Below are positions 39,275 to 48,962 of a DNA stretch of 64,000 nt, one piece after another. The notes beneath the pieces are model-generated. The model was not told the DNA's origin, searched no databases, and saw only the letters and a list, made by a program, of their open reading frames with translations. The DNA comes from Oscillospiraceae bacterium (GTDB taxonomy: Bacteria; Bacillota; Clostridia; Oscillospirales; Ruminococcaceae): contig WRHO01000001.1 of the NCBI GenBank assembly GCA_009783205.1, positions 151,530-215,529 of the forward strand, written 5' to 3'. A program made the translations under genes and the position numbers. Positions within the stretch are counted from its first letter, which is position 1; every line of letters starts with the position of its first letter.

Positions 39275-40119
39275 GTTAAAATATTTTCTATGGGGCGAAG
39301 TCTCGAGCGGTTTGTTCGGCACAGTCGATACAGACAATCGGCGTCGCCGGTTTTAATCGTGTTATATTTGCCGCTTCCGGTAAAAGCCGCGCGAATACCC
39401 AATATCTGTAAAACTTGAATCGCTTCGTCACAAAAAGCGTGATACGGGAAGGCAAACAAATCGGGTGCGACGCCCGTCTCTTCAATAAATCGCGCCTGTA
39501 ACCTATTAACGTCGCGCCCGAACAACCTTTGATAATCAAAAAGCTCTTCATCGGGCTTTCGTTTACTTCCTTTTCTTCCGTTTTTTATAAAGTGCATGGA
39601 ATAGGTGTGGTTGCCAAATTCAACCAGCCCGGAATCGCGCATTTCGCGAATCATGCCCCAGGTAATGTGTCCCGCCTGTATATCCTCATAAAAATTCGCG
39701 CTCCATATATCGGTGTGGTCGCCGATTACGGATATTACCGCCTTTGCGTTGTATTTTTGCAGGAGAGGGAAGCCGTTGACATAGTTGTTATAATAACCGT
39801 CGTCAAAGGTCAGCATAATCGGATTCGGCGGCAAAGGGCGGGCTTCGTTTACAAAAGCGATTAAATCGGATATACCAATCGTGTTGTACCCGTTTTGTTT
39901 CAAAAAGAAAAGGTCGCGCTCGAACTCGTCGGTCGATATATGATGTTCTCCTTTATTTTCCGTCAAAAAATGGTACATAATTATGGGAAGCTTTACAGAA
40001 AGCTCGTCGGATTGTGCGTTGGGCTGTGTTTGATTCGATTGTTGCCCGGTTGATTCGGCGTTGACGCTCAGAGTCAGTATTGTCGCGGCAAGAAAAGCCG
40101 TAAAAATTTTCTTTAACAT
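39271..40119 (-). CDS. polysaccharide deacetylase family protein
   Basis: Signal peptide; PIIMYHFLTE, LTFDDGYYNNY, GNHTYSMH. Confidence 0.9.
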   Translation of the reverse strand: MLKKIFTAFLAATILTLSVNAESTGQQSNQTQPNAQSDELSVKLPIIMYHFLTENKGEHHISTDEFERDLFFLKQNGYNTIGISDLIAFVNEARPLPPNPIMLTFDDGYYNNYVNGFPLLQKYNAKAVISVIGDHTDIWSANFYEDIQAGHITWGMIREMRDSGLVEFGNHTYSMHFIKNGRKGSKRKPDEELFDYQRLFGRDVNRLQARFIEETGVAPDLFAFPYHAFCDEAIQVLQILGIRAAFTGSGKYNTIKTGDADCLYRLCRTNRSRLRPIENILT

Positions 40120-40265
40120 TTGTATATAATCCCCTTAATAAAGCTTTAAAAATTCTTATATACTATAGTATAAACAGAAAAGGAAGATTTATCACAGTAT
40201 TTTATTAAGAGCAACTTGCACAATTACCCGTGAATATTTTTTAAAATTTATAGTGATTTTGCGAA

Positions 40266-40295
40266 TTGACAATTCGTCTCGATATAGTATATACT
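40266..40295 (+). promoter_or_regulatory. sigma-A-type promoter for the surface protein at 40629
   Basis: TTGACA (40266-40271), 18-bp spacer, TATACT (40290-40295). Confidence 0.65.
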
Positions 40296-40628
40296 TTTAA
40301 ACAGTGTTGTGTACGAGGTTTTCAAATATTTGGTTGGCATGATTAGTTAAATAGGAGAAACAATAGTCTTGTACCGCCTCGGAATCGCTTTTTAAAAAGG
40401 GTTAAATAAAATTTGAAAAAAAGTTGAAACTTTTTTGAGAAAACCGACGACTACTACTTGTAAGGCGAACGAGAGAGGACAAAACAGCTCAACACAAAAC
40501 GGAGTCTGTGGGATATACAGACAATATAAATTAATCCCCAACTCTTGACGCAAGAGTAAGAATAAAACAAACTTTGAGAGGGCAACGGCTCATGACACCC
40601 GCTCAAAACAAAACTGGAGGTAAAACTA

Positions 40629-41411
40629 ATGAAAAAAGTATTCAAACTCGCGGCACTCATCACAATGGTAGCGATGATAGCTGCAATGGCAATGTTACCC
40701 GTAATGGCAGAGGGAGAACCCGAAGAAACCGAAGAAACAACCGTTGAAACAGAAGAACCCGGCGAAACCGGTGAAGAAGAAACAACAGTCGAAGAAGAAG
40801 AAGAAACAACCGTTGCAGGCACAACCGGTGCACCCGCTGCAGAAACCGCAAGCTATCCTACTAACGAAGACGGTAGCGTTGATATCGGCGGCATGACAAT
40901 CAAATTCAACGAGGACGGCACAAAATTGTTAGTAGTTACTAACAAATCGCTTCCTTCCGTAGTATTTGGCGCGGCAGCTACAATCACAGGCGTTAAAGGA
41001 AAACCCAGCTATGGTCAAAACTTCTTGGGCGCGTTCCAAGATGCAGGTACCGGCGGTATCGCGGCTAACGAACCTTTCGCGGCTGACGTAGAAATCTTAA
41101 ACTGGGACGTAAACGACGGTGTTACCGAAGTTACAGTTGACGGCGTATTCTATATTAAAGAAAACACCGGTATCCCCACAGGCGCAAAATTCACAGTAAA
41201 ATATATCGGCGAAGTGGAGACCACAGAAGAAACTACAACTGCAGGTCCTGTACTCCCCGGTAGAGTTCCCGGCCCTAACAGCAACTATCCTCAAGTTACT
41301 ACTGCTGCTCCCGCAGCCGGCGGCGTTCCCAGAGGCGGTGTTGTATTAGCGATTATTCCTACAATGATTGCTGCAGGTGCTGCTATCGTTTCCTCGAGAA
41401 AAAGGAAATAA
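40629..41411 (+). CDS. secreted Glu/Thr-rich surface protein with C-terminal TM and RKRK tail
   Basis: Signal peptide; acidic low-complexity EETEETTVETEE region; C-terminal PRGGVVLAIIPTMIAAGAAIVSSRKRK. Confidence 0.8.
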   Translation: MKKVFKLAALITMVAMIAAMAMLPVMAEGEPEETEETTVETEEPGETGEEETTVEEEEETTVAGTTGAPAAETASYPTNEDGSVDIGGMTIKFNEDGTKLLVVTNKSLPSVVFGAAATITGVKGKPSYGQNFLGAFQDAGTGGIAANEPFAADVEILNWDVNDGVTEVTVDGVFYIKENTGIPTGAKFTVKYIGEVETTEETTTAGPVLPGRVPGPNSNYPQVTTAAPAAGGVPRGGVVLAIIPTMIAAGAAIVSSRKRK

Positions 41412-41535
41412 TTTAACGAGAGTAATTTCGTTAAAAACGCAAACACTTAAAAAGGTATCACGCGGGTCGTGATTAATCTGCGACCCGCTTTTTACAAAAA
41501 AAAAATTAAATTAAGAATATTTGGAGGACAATCAA

Positions 41536-42153
41536 ATGAAAAAGGTATTAGCATTAATCATGGCAGTAGCTATGATTGCATCTCTCGCAACAATCGTTGG
41601 CGCAGAAGGCGTACAGCCCGAAGCTCCCGCTCCGTCGGCTCCCACACTCAGATATGTAAGAGTTGATGAAAACTTTGGTAAGTGGAATGGTTCCGGCGAC
41701 GTTTCTTGCCGCATTGACACGGCTCCTTGGAGATTTGAAAGATTAGACGAAATGCTTTACGGCACACTTGCTGACGGTTCTTGGGGATTCATCGCATACT
41801 CAAGAGTTGCAAGCGCAAACTGGTCTGTAGAAGGCGCAAGAACAGTTATCACTCTTAACGAAAATTACCTCAAAACTTTAGGAACCGGTATGCACTGGTA
41901 TGAAGCTGAGTTCTGGGTAGACGACAAAGGTACTGTTGTAGAAATCGCTGAGAACATTCTTCTCGAAATCCCGAAGTTCCCCGTTGCTCAAGAACAAGCT
42001 ACTGCTGCTCCCGCTGCTGCTCCTGCTGCTGCTGCCGGTGGTGCTGCTACAGGCGGTGCTTCGACTGACGTTCCCCGTGGTGGTGTTGCTCTCGCAATCA
42101 TCCCTACATTCTTAGCTGCAGGCGTTGCTCTTGTTTCTAAGAAAAGGAAATAA
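41536..42153 (+). CDS. secreted surface protein with C-terminal PRGG-TM-RK tail
   Basis: Signal peptide; VPRGGVALAIIPTFLAAGVALVSKKRK. Confidence 0.8.
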   Translation: MKKVLALIMAVAMIASLATIVGAEGVQPEAPAPSAPTLRYVRVDENFGKWNGSGDVSCRIDTAPWRFERLDEMLYGTLADGSWGFIAYSRVASANWSVEGARTVITLNENYLKTLGTGMHWYEAEFWVDDKGTVVEIAENILLEIPKFPVAQEQATAAPAAAPAAAAGGAATGGASTDVPRGGVALAIIPTFLAAGVALVSKKRK

Positions 42154-42458
42154 TAAAAAGCGCGAAAACTGAAATGTAAATGCGGGCAATGGGTTTTAAA
42201 AGCTCCATTGCCCGTTGTTTTACAACAAAGCGTTTTGCGGAGGTGCGTCGGAGCAATCCGGCGCGTTTTTATCCCCATAGTAAACTATAATAAACTATAA
42301 ATATGTAACATTTATATAATTTGACCTAATAACATTTGTAAATTTTGTTTATTTTGTCAATTGAAAAAAAAGCGAATATGCTTTATAGTATATGTATACG
42401 TTTTTACAGGCTTTGCCTGATTACTATGAAGGAAATTATTACTTGGAGGATTTAACAC

Positions 42459-43250
42459 ATGAAATTAAAAAGAATGCTCGGTATTATTGTCGCTATGGCT
42501 ATGGTTTGCACACTAATATCGTCCGTAGGCGCGGCGACGCTTACGAGGTCTATTCAGGGGCTTTCAGATGACGGAAAGACGGCGGGCGAATACGATAAGA
42601 TTCACGTTTCCGGTTCGAGCGTTACGGACAAATCAAAGGCAATCTGCCCTAACGCAATTAAATCGGTAAAATTTGTTCTTTCGTCGACGACCGACTGTAA
42701 GCCCGACCCCGACGATGCAAACGCGGCAGAATGTCAAGGAAAATGTGTTGCTGTTGCCGTAGGCTCAAGCATTAACGATTGGGACGAGAAACAGTTCTGT
42801 TTACTTAAGGACGGTGGAGAGGTTACATTTACCTTCGATTCAAAAATCGAATATTTACAGGTAGCCGCCGCTTTCTTTGGTCTCAAAGGAACACAAACAG
42901 CGAACATTTCTATTCTTGATAAAGACGGTGCTGAGCTTGCTCTCGGCGCGGGTTGTAAAGAAGAGGGTTGCCAAAACGTGGCTAACTGTCTCGGCAATCT
43001 TTCTGCGGAAAGCACAACTGCCGCAGGTGAAGCAACTACTGCTGCCGGCGGAGAAGCTACAACTAATGCACAGGGTACCGGTACTGCCGCGGCTAACGCT
43101 ACAACTGCCGCAAGCAGTAACAATAACAACAACAGCACAGGTAGCGGAACAACACCGCTCAATACCGGTGTCGGCGGCGTTATGGCATTAGGCGGAATGG
43201 CTGTTTTAGCCGCAGGTGCGGTTATCATCAGCGGAAGAAAAAGGAAATAA
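42459..43250 (+). CDS. secreted surface protein, LNTG-TM-RKRK C-terminus
   Basis: Signal peptide; Thr/Ala/Asn-rich linker; PLNTGVGGVMALGGMAVLAAGAVIISGRKRK. Confidence 0.8.
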   Translation: MKLKRMLGIIVAMAMVCTLISSVGAATLTRSIQGLSDDGKTAGEYDKIHVSGSSVTDKSKAICPNAIKSVKFVLSSTTDCKPDPDDANAAECQGKCVAVAVGSSINDWDEKQFCLLKDGGEVTFTFDSKIEYLQVAAAFFGLKGTQTANISILDKDGAELALGAGCKEEGCQNVANCLGNLSAESTTAAGEATTAAGGEATTNAQGTGTAAANATTAASSNNNNNSTGSGTTPLNTGVGGVMALGGMAVLAAGAVIISGRKRK

Positions 43251-43405
43251 TTTTTAAAAGGCTAAAAATCTGTTTTCTTACTTTCAAAAATACAATTATT
43301 AAAAAATACCGTTTTTTTTACAAAATCGGTATTTTTTTCTATTTTAAGGGCAAACTCTTATTGTAAATAATGTAAATAATTACAAATCAGTAGGAGGAGT
43401 TAAAT

Positions 43406-44161
43406 ATGAAAAAAATTTTTGTTGCCCTGATTATATCTGTTATAGTATCGTCGTTCATTGCGGGGGCGGGTGCAAGTACGTCGGTTGTGTACAGCGATAC
43501 AAACAGGAATATCACAATTCTCAACGGCGAATTTGCCGGGTACAAGTTTGCCCCCGCCGACGACGTAGACCCGTCACAAATTGCTAAGATTAAGTATTAT
43601 ATTAAGGTAGAGACGCCGATTGAGGACTTATCCGGAACAACTATTGAACTCGCGTATAACTCGGATACAACGGGTTGGGTCAACTTGGAGCATGACCTCG
43701 AGGACGGGTTAATTACCGAAATGGACGTTGAGTCGGAAATAACGGAAGACGATTTGTTTGAGGCGGGGTTAATTAATTGGAACGAGGGTGTAACCGGGAC
43801 ATTTTCCTTAGAATTGCTTGATGAAAGCGGAAACGTCATTGGCCCGTCCGCAATCGGTGAAGCGCCCGCAGAAGAGACAACTGCGCCCGAGGTACAGGAG
43901 ACCGCACCCGAAATAACGCCGACGGTGACACCGGCGGCAACGCCCGCAATGAGCGAGCAAACTGCAGAAGAGCCGATACAAGGCGGGAGTATTACAAAGT
44001 CCCCCAATGTAAGGGACGAAAACGTATACGCGACAACCCCCGCGATTGTGCCGCCCTCGGCAAATGCCGCGCGAACCGGCAGAACTAATATAATTACCGC
44101 GGCGGTAATGTCTGTTATTTCAATCTGCGCCATTGCTTCAATGCGAAAAGCTAAGAAGTAG
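43406..44161 (+). CDS. secreted protein with Pro/Thr linker and C-terminal TM
   Basis: Signal peptide; linker ETTAPEVQETAPEITPTVTPAATPA; C-terminal TM and basic tail. Confidence 0.75.
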   Translation: MKKIFVALIISVIVSSFIAGAGASTSVVYSDTNRNITILNGEFAGYKFAPADDVDPSQIAKIKYYIKVETPIEDLSGTTIELAYNSDTTGWVNLEHDLEDGLITEMDVESEITEDDLFEAGLINWNEGVTGTFSLELLDESGNVIGPSAIGEAPAEETTAPEVQETAPEITPTVTPAATPAMSEQTAEEPIQGGSITKSPNVRDENVYATTPAIVPPSANAARTGRTNIITAAVMSVISICAIASMRKAKK

Positions 44162-44257
44162 GTCATACGAGTTAAACAAGTGCCGTGAAAATTAGCGGGA
44201 GAGGAAAAAGTTTCCTTCTCTCGCTAATTTTTACATATATTTTATATAAAAATCTAC

Positions 44258-44286
44258 TTGACACCTTATAGTATATATGGTATAAT
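44258..44286 (+). promoter_or_regulatory. sigma-A-type promoter upstream of the Cys-rich surface protein
   Basis: TTGACA-N17-TATAAT (44258-44263, 44281-44286). Confidence 0.75.
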
Positions 44287-44337
44287 TACCGAAAAAGGCT
44301 GTATGCGAACGCATACCGAAAGGTGGAATTAATTTAC

Positions 44338-47019
44338 ATGAAAAACAAAAAAGTTATATCGCTTTTGCTTACATTGGCGATAATTCTCGGCATTGTACCT
44401 ATTGCGACAATCAGTTCGGACGAACCCTCGGTGTCGGTACAATTGATGGCGCGAACGACCTATAATGAAAACTCGGCATTAAGCGAGAAAACAGTTAAGG
44501 GTGACCCTATCGCAATTGATGATGACGGAGATTACAGCGTTTTACTTAGTGATTTAAGTAGCCGTAGCTTTACTGACCTCGCGATTCGCTCGGTTGGTAC
44601 CGAATTTGGCAGCGGGGCAGGACAACTCGGAACTTCGACCGCCGCTCCCGAGGAGTTTGAAGACGTAAAAATTGAAATAACTTCAATTGAAGCGACGGGT
44701 ACGACAATTTCTCTAAAAGACTCTGTTGGAATTCCTCTTGTGAGTACCGATACGGTTATGCAAAATCGTGTCGCAGTTCAGTTGTGGAATGCGTATTATG
44801 CACAGGATAACCGCATTGGTACAAGCACCGGTATTACTAATCCAAACGTAGGTAAATGTAACCAATGGTATCAAGACCCGAATTGTGTTTGCACAAGCAC
44901 AACTTGGGAAAGCTGTCCGAGAGAAGTTTTCGCGCTTGTTTTCCCGAATGCGACCACTTCAATAAAAGTCAATTTCACAGTCAGCGGTTTAAACGAATCT
45001 TCTGAATGTGACGTATGCGGTCAATATACCTGCGTCGACCGCGAGTGTGTACCGGCGGGCGCGGTTCCCGTAAGACTCATTGCGAGAACGACCGCAAACG
45101 GTGGTAGCGTTCATAAAGGCGACGCCGTTATGGTTACGCCTACCCCGAACGACAAAATATACACCGCAACAATGCCGTTACCGGGCGGCTCGAAACAAAT
45201 TGCGAACTTCGCGCTTCGCGCCCCCGGAATCGAATGGGGTTCCGAGGGTGACGAGGTTACAACCGCCGTTAAAGTGCCGTCTGCTTTTAACGCCGCAACG
45301 GTTACTATTATCTCCGTTACCGCAAACTCCGGATTAGACGATATGGAGCCGAAAAACGGAACAAATCTTCCGTTTATTTCACAAGGCAACCCGATATTAG
45401 ACGGTTACGCCGATATCCAATTCTGGAACGCTTGGGACGTCAATAACGCCCATGTTCAAGGTGTTGACGATGTTGACGGCGGCGAATGGGGCGGTCGTAT
45501 GCTTAGCTTCGCCGCTTCAACCGAATTGATAACCGTTAAATTTATGGTAAGCGTTGACGGTAGCGGAACCTGTGAAGACGGAACCTGTAAAAAACCGGAA
45601 TGTCCGGTTTGCGTAGAAAACTTCTGCCCCACCTGTAAAGACCCCGAATGTAACGGTTGCTTGGACGTCGTGTTACAGGCGAGAGTCATTTGGGCTGGCG
45701 GCTATGAAGGCAACACTGATACCGGTTGGGACGATTTCCACGAAAGCGAAAAAATTAATATAAAAGTAGACGATACAAATAAAACCTATAAACAGACAAC
45801 AACTATTCTACAGCGTCACCTTCCGACCTGTACATCTAACGACAAATGCTGTGTACTTGAAGCTCTTTCGGATATCAGAGTTGGTCAATACGGTACAATT
45901 TCGGGAGATAAGGAAGATGAAATTAACCCGGGCGGCGCGATAAAGAATATCAACGGCCCGTTCAGAGAGGTAGCTTTCACCGTTAAAAAGGTTGAAATTA
46001 ACGAAGAAAACGCGCCTTTATTAGACCATTATGTTCGCCCCTGGTTCATAGCGAGAGACGACGACCCCATATGCTTAGCAGACCATCCCGACCCTAATAA
46101 GAAGTGTTACCACGGTGTCGGCGGACATTGTACACCGGAAGATTGGTTATGTCCGCACGATGTACAAGAAGGATTTGCGTCGGCGTCTGTGTACAACGCT
46201 TGGTGGGAGCCTCATCAGTTGTTGAAGCTCGGCGCGGGAACACAGGTTGAACATGACTTTTGGTCACAATCGGGCGGTGCTAATATGATTAAATATAAGC
46301 CCGGAACAAACATCACAAAAATAACGGTTGAATATTCTTTATGCTTTACCGAAAAAGATGCAAACGGCGAATACAAAAAACGCTGTGACAGATGTAACGG
46401 TTGTGATAAGCTCAACTGTGTAAACTGTGGCGGGTGCAACTGTACGGTATTTGACGCGCATCAGGTTTGCGGTTGCGCGCAATGCTTCCCTAAAAAATAC
46501 AGAGAAGATTTCACAAAAAGCGGTATAGACAGAATTGAACACGGAAAATGTGAACTCTGCGGTTGTAAAAAATGTTTCCCTCCTAACGGCAAATGCGGCG
46601 TCGCGGGTTGCCCGACGTGTACAGACGTAACAACGACTCCTCCGCCTCCCCCTCCTCCCCCGTCAAAATGCGAAGCCGGCCCGGGAAAAACCCCCTGCTT
46701 AGAATACGATTGTCCCATATGCAATAAAGACAAGGAATGGTTAATATTAGGCGGTATTCTTGGCAATGACGATGTAACAATCTTTGACGCTATGGAAATT
46801 CTTATGTACCTCGTTAAGGTTAGCGATTGTGTTATCCTTAAGGGCAACGACAATGTAACGGCGGAACAAGCGATGAAAGCCGCTATTATAAGCCCCGAGG
46901 GTTTTGAAGCCGGAGAGCCGACAATATTCTGTTTTATTGAAGTTCTTTTGTACCTCGTTAAAATGGACGGAATTGCAATCACCGGTAAGCATATTGCCCC
47001 CGCGCCTAAAGCTGAATAA
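44338..47019 (+). CDS. large secreted protein: three beta-rich repeats, Cys-rich CxxC modules, Pro linker, C-terminal dockerin-like module
   Basis: Signal peptide; repeats LMARTT/LIARTT/LQARVI...VQLWNAYY/IQFWNAWD/VYNAWW; CDRCNGCDKLNCVNCGGCNC; PPPPPPPP; DVTIFDAMEILMYLVK. Confidence 0.75.
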   Translation: MKNKKVISLLLTLAIILGIVPIATISSDEPSVSVQLMARTTYNENSALSEKTVKGDPIAIDDDGDYSVLLSDLSSRSFTDLAIRSVGTEFGSGAGQLGTSTAAPEEFEDVKIEITSIEATGTTISLKDSVGIPLVSTDTVMQNRVAVQLWNAYYAQDNRIGTSTGITNPNVGKCNQWYQDPNCVCTSTTWESCPREVFALVFPNATTSIKVNFTVSGLNESSECDVCGQYTCVDRECVPAGAVPVRLIARTTANGGSVHKGDAVMVTPTPNDKIYTATMPLPGGSKQIANFALRAPGIEWGSEGDEVTTAVKVPSAFNAATVTIISVTANSGLDDMEPKNGTNLPFISQGNPILDGYADIQFWNAWDVNNAHVQGVDDVDGGEWGGRMLSFAASTELITVKFMVSVDGSGTCEDGTCKKPECPVCVENFCPTCKDPECNGCLDVVLQARVIWAGGYEGNTDTGWDDFHESEKINIKVDDTNKTYKQTTTILQRHLPTCTSNDKCCVLEALSDIRVGQYGTISGDKEDEINPGGAIKNINGPFREVAFTVKKVEINEENAPLLDHYVRPWFIARDDDPICLADHPDPNKKCYHGVGGHCTPEDWLCPHDVQEGFASASVYNAWWEPHQLLKLGAGTQVEHDFWSQSGGANMIKYKPGTNITKITVEYSLCFTEKDANGEYKKRCDRCNGCDKLNCVNCGGCNCTVFDAHQVCGCAQCFPKKYREDFTKSGIDRIEHGKCELCGCKKCFPPNGKCGVAGCPTCTDVTTTPPPPPPPPSKCEAGPGKTPCLEYDCPICNKDKEWLILGGILGNDDVTIFDAMEILMYLVKVSDCVILKGNDNVTAEQAMKAAIISPEGFEAGEPTIFCFIEVLLYLVKMDGIAITGKHIAPAPKAE

Positions 47020-47146
47020 GAGCGGAGGTGTCGGTGGCTGTGCCGCCGAGCAGTCCGCTTGACAAAGCCTAAAGCTGAATAAGAGCGGAGGTGTCGGTGG
47101 CTGTGCCGCCGAGCAGTCCGCTTGACAAAGCCTAAAGCTGAATAAG
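47005..47146 (+). repeat. 63-bp tandem repeat of a palindromic element (locus E), starting at the gene 3' end
   Basis: CCTAAAGCTGAATAAGAGCGGAGGTGTCGGTGGCTGTGCCGCCGAGCAGTCCGCTTGACAAAG, period 63. Confidence 0.97.
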
Positions 47147-47164
47147 TAAGCAATAAAGCATAAT

Positions 47165-47196
47165 AAAAAATCCCCGATATATTCGGGGATTTTTTT
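47165..47196. terminator. bidirectional terminator
   Basis: AAAAAATCCCCGatataTTCGGGGATTTTTTT. Confidence 0.85.
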
Positions 47197-47226
47197 ATGC
47201 AGTATTTTTGTAGCTCTTGTTTAACT

Positions 47227-47601
47227 CTACTTTAATTCAACGGTTGCGCCCGCGGCTTCAATCTTCGCCTTGAGTTCGTCAGCTTCCGCTTTTGAAACTC
47301 CTTCCTTAATAGCCTTAGGAGCCGATTCAACAAATTCCTTAGCTTCTTTTAAGCCTAAGCCGATAACGTCTTTAACCGCTTTAATAACGTCCATTTTCTT
47401 TTCGCCGAAGCTCGCCAAAATAACGTCAAACTCGGTCTTTTCTTCAGCCGCGCCGCCGCCGCCGCCCGTCGCCGGGCCCGCCGCTACCATAGCCGCCGCC
47501 GAAACGCCAAATTCTTCCTCAAGAGCCTTAACTAAATCGTTAAGCTCTAATACCGATAGATTCTTTACTTCTTCTATCATTGCCGTAATTTTTTCAGACA
47601 T
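47227..47601 (-). CDS. rplL: 50S ribosomal protein L7/L12
   Basis: [39 protein letters not shown]. Confidence 0.97.
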   Translation of the reverse strand: MSEKITAMIEEVKNLSVLELNDLVKALEEEFGVSAAAMVAAGPATGGGGGAAEEKTEFDVILASFGEKKMDVIKAVKDVIGLGLKEAKEFVESAPKAIKEGVSKAEADELKAKIEAAGATVELK

Positions 47602-47680
47602 AATAATTCTCCTTTAAAATATGTGTTTTGAATTTTATGCGGATATATCCGCGTTTACTTTTACATTGCTTAATTGTTGC

Positions 47681-48217
47681 TTATGCGGCGGAATCGTCCG
47701 CAGGTGGCGGCTCTGAACCGTCCGCGCCTTTTTTTGCAATCTCGCTGAGTGCGATTGCGAGTCTTTGCACGGGCGATTGTAACATGAACAGAAGCTTCGA
47801 CACAAGAACTTCCTTGCTCGGAAGCTTAGCGTATTCGATAATTGTATCCGCGTCAACCGCTTTCCCCTCAATGAACCCCGCTTTAATAGAGTACACGCCT
47901 TTAGACGCCTCAACCCGCTCGTGTATGATTTTGGGCGCGATGATGATATCTTCTTTGGAAAGCGCGATTGCCGTTTCACCGGTGAGGTGTACATTAAGCT
48001 CTGCGAGACCCGCCTTTTCAAATGCGCGGCTCAAAATTGAGTTTTTTACAACAAAATAATCAACATCTGCTTTACGCATTTCTTCGCGAAGCTTTGTATC
48101 ATCGGCAACATTAATCCCTTTATAGTTCGCTAAAACGCCACAGGCGGAGCCGTTCAGCTTTTCCGCGAGTTCATTAACCTGTTGCTCTTTTTGCTTTAAA
48201 ATCTTATTACTCGGCAT
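47681..48217 (-). CDS. rplJ: 50S ribosomal protein L10
   Basis: LNGSACGVLANYKGINVADDTKLREEMRKADVDYFVVKNSI. Confidence 0.96.
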   Translation of the reverse strand: MPSNKILKQKEQQVNELAEKLNGSACGVLANYKGINVADDTKLREEMRKADVDYFVVKNSILSRAFEKAGLAELNVHLTGETAIALSKEDIIIAPKIIHERVEASKGVYSIKAGFIEGKAVDADTIIEYAKLPSKEVLVSKLLFMLQSPVQRLAIALSEIAKKGADGSEPPPADDSAA

Positions 48218-48229
48218 ATTCTTACATCT

Positions 48230-48370
48230 CCTTTCATATAAAGTCTGTTCCGTAAAAAAACCTTCTCCCGAACGGGAAAAGGGTATAAATACATAATAAC
48301 CCCATTCCTCGGCGGGACTTCCGGGAATAAAAAAGCTTTATCCCCCGCCCACTGTCTTTAGAACAGCAGA
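48230..48370 (-). ncRNA. ribosomal protein L10 leader
   Basis: Position upstream of rplJ; GC-rich paired segments; minus-strand promoter TTGACA-N17-TATTAT further upstream. Confidence 0.6.
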
Positions 48371-48580
48371 TGTATAATAACATGATTTTCCGCTTTTGTC
48401 AAGTATTTTTTATAAATATTTTATAAAAGTTGATAAAAAAATATTGACAAGCTGCTTTTTTTATGATATAATTCACTTTATTGTTATGAGATGTTGCGAG
48501 ATGTTGTGAATTATATGTTAATGTCGAGTATATGTTCTGTAGGCATATATTGCTTGTTGTTGAATAAACCGTTCTTATTT

Positions 48581-48653
48581 GCTTCTATGGCGCAGTAGGT
48601 AGCGCGCATCCTTGGTAAGGATGAGGTCATCGGTTCAAATCCGATTAGAAGCT
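48581..48653 (+). tRNA. tRNA-Thr (GGT)
   Basis: Cloverleaf: GCTTCTA/TAGAAGC acceptor, CATCC-TTGGTAA-GGATG anticodon arm, ATCGG-TTCAAAT-CCGAT T arm. Confidence 0.93.
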
Positions 48654-48757
48654 TTTTTATTTTGCTATAATAAATCGGTTAAATCGTCTTTAGCGAGACA
48701 AGGCGGGTTTCCCGCCGCGGTCGAGGGGGTTTGGGGCGTAGCCCCATTATAAAGCGA

Positions 48758-48791
48758 GAGGTCATCGGTTCAAATCCGATTAGAAGCTTTT
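48758..48791 (+). repeat. 34-bp duplicate of the tRNA-Thr 3' end
   Basis: GAGGTCATCGGTTCAAATCCGATTAGAAGCTTTT identical to 48623-48656. Confidence 0.97.
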
Positions 48792-48962
48792 GCCGCCTAA
48801 ATTATCGGCGTTATTGTCATAATTGCTGTCAAAAACAGCAATTTTTTATTGCGCCGAACGGTGTCGATGCAGTGTCGATACAAGATGAAAAAGTGTTGAC
48901 AAACGAGGTCGATAGCAGTATAATAAATATAAGAACAACAGCATAGAAAAGAGGTGTTTGTT

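Noticed and set aside
44165-44232. Another full palindromic element (TTAAACAAGTG...) after the 43406 gene
   Set aside because: It has the TAAACAAG start and a strong hairpin, but the following CTTGACA is better explained as the -35 of the next promoter; at most a half-element preceding a terminator.
46461-47153. 230-aa minus-strand ORF with repeated RSYSALGFVKRTARRHSHRH
   Set aside because: Antisense to the surface protein gene and its tandem 3' repeats; the repeat simply lacks stops in that frame.
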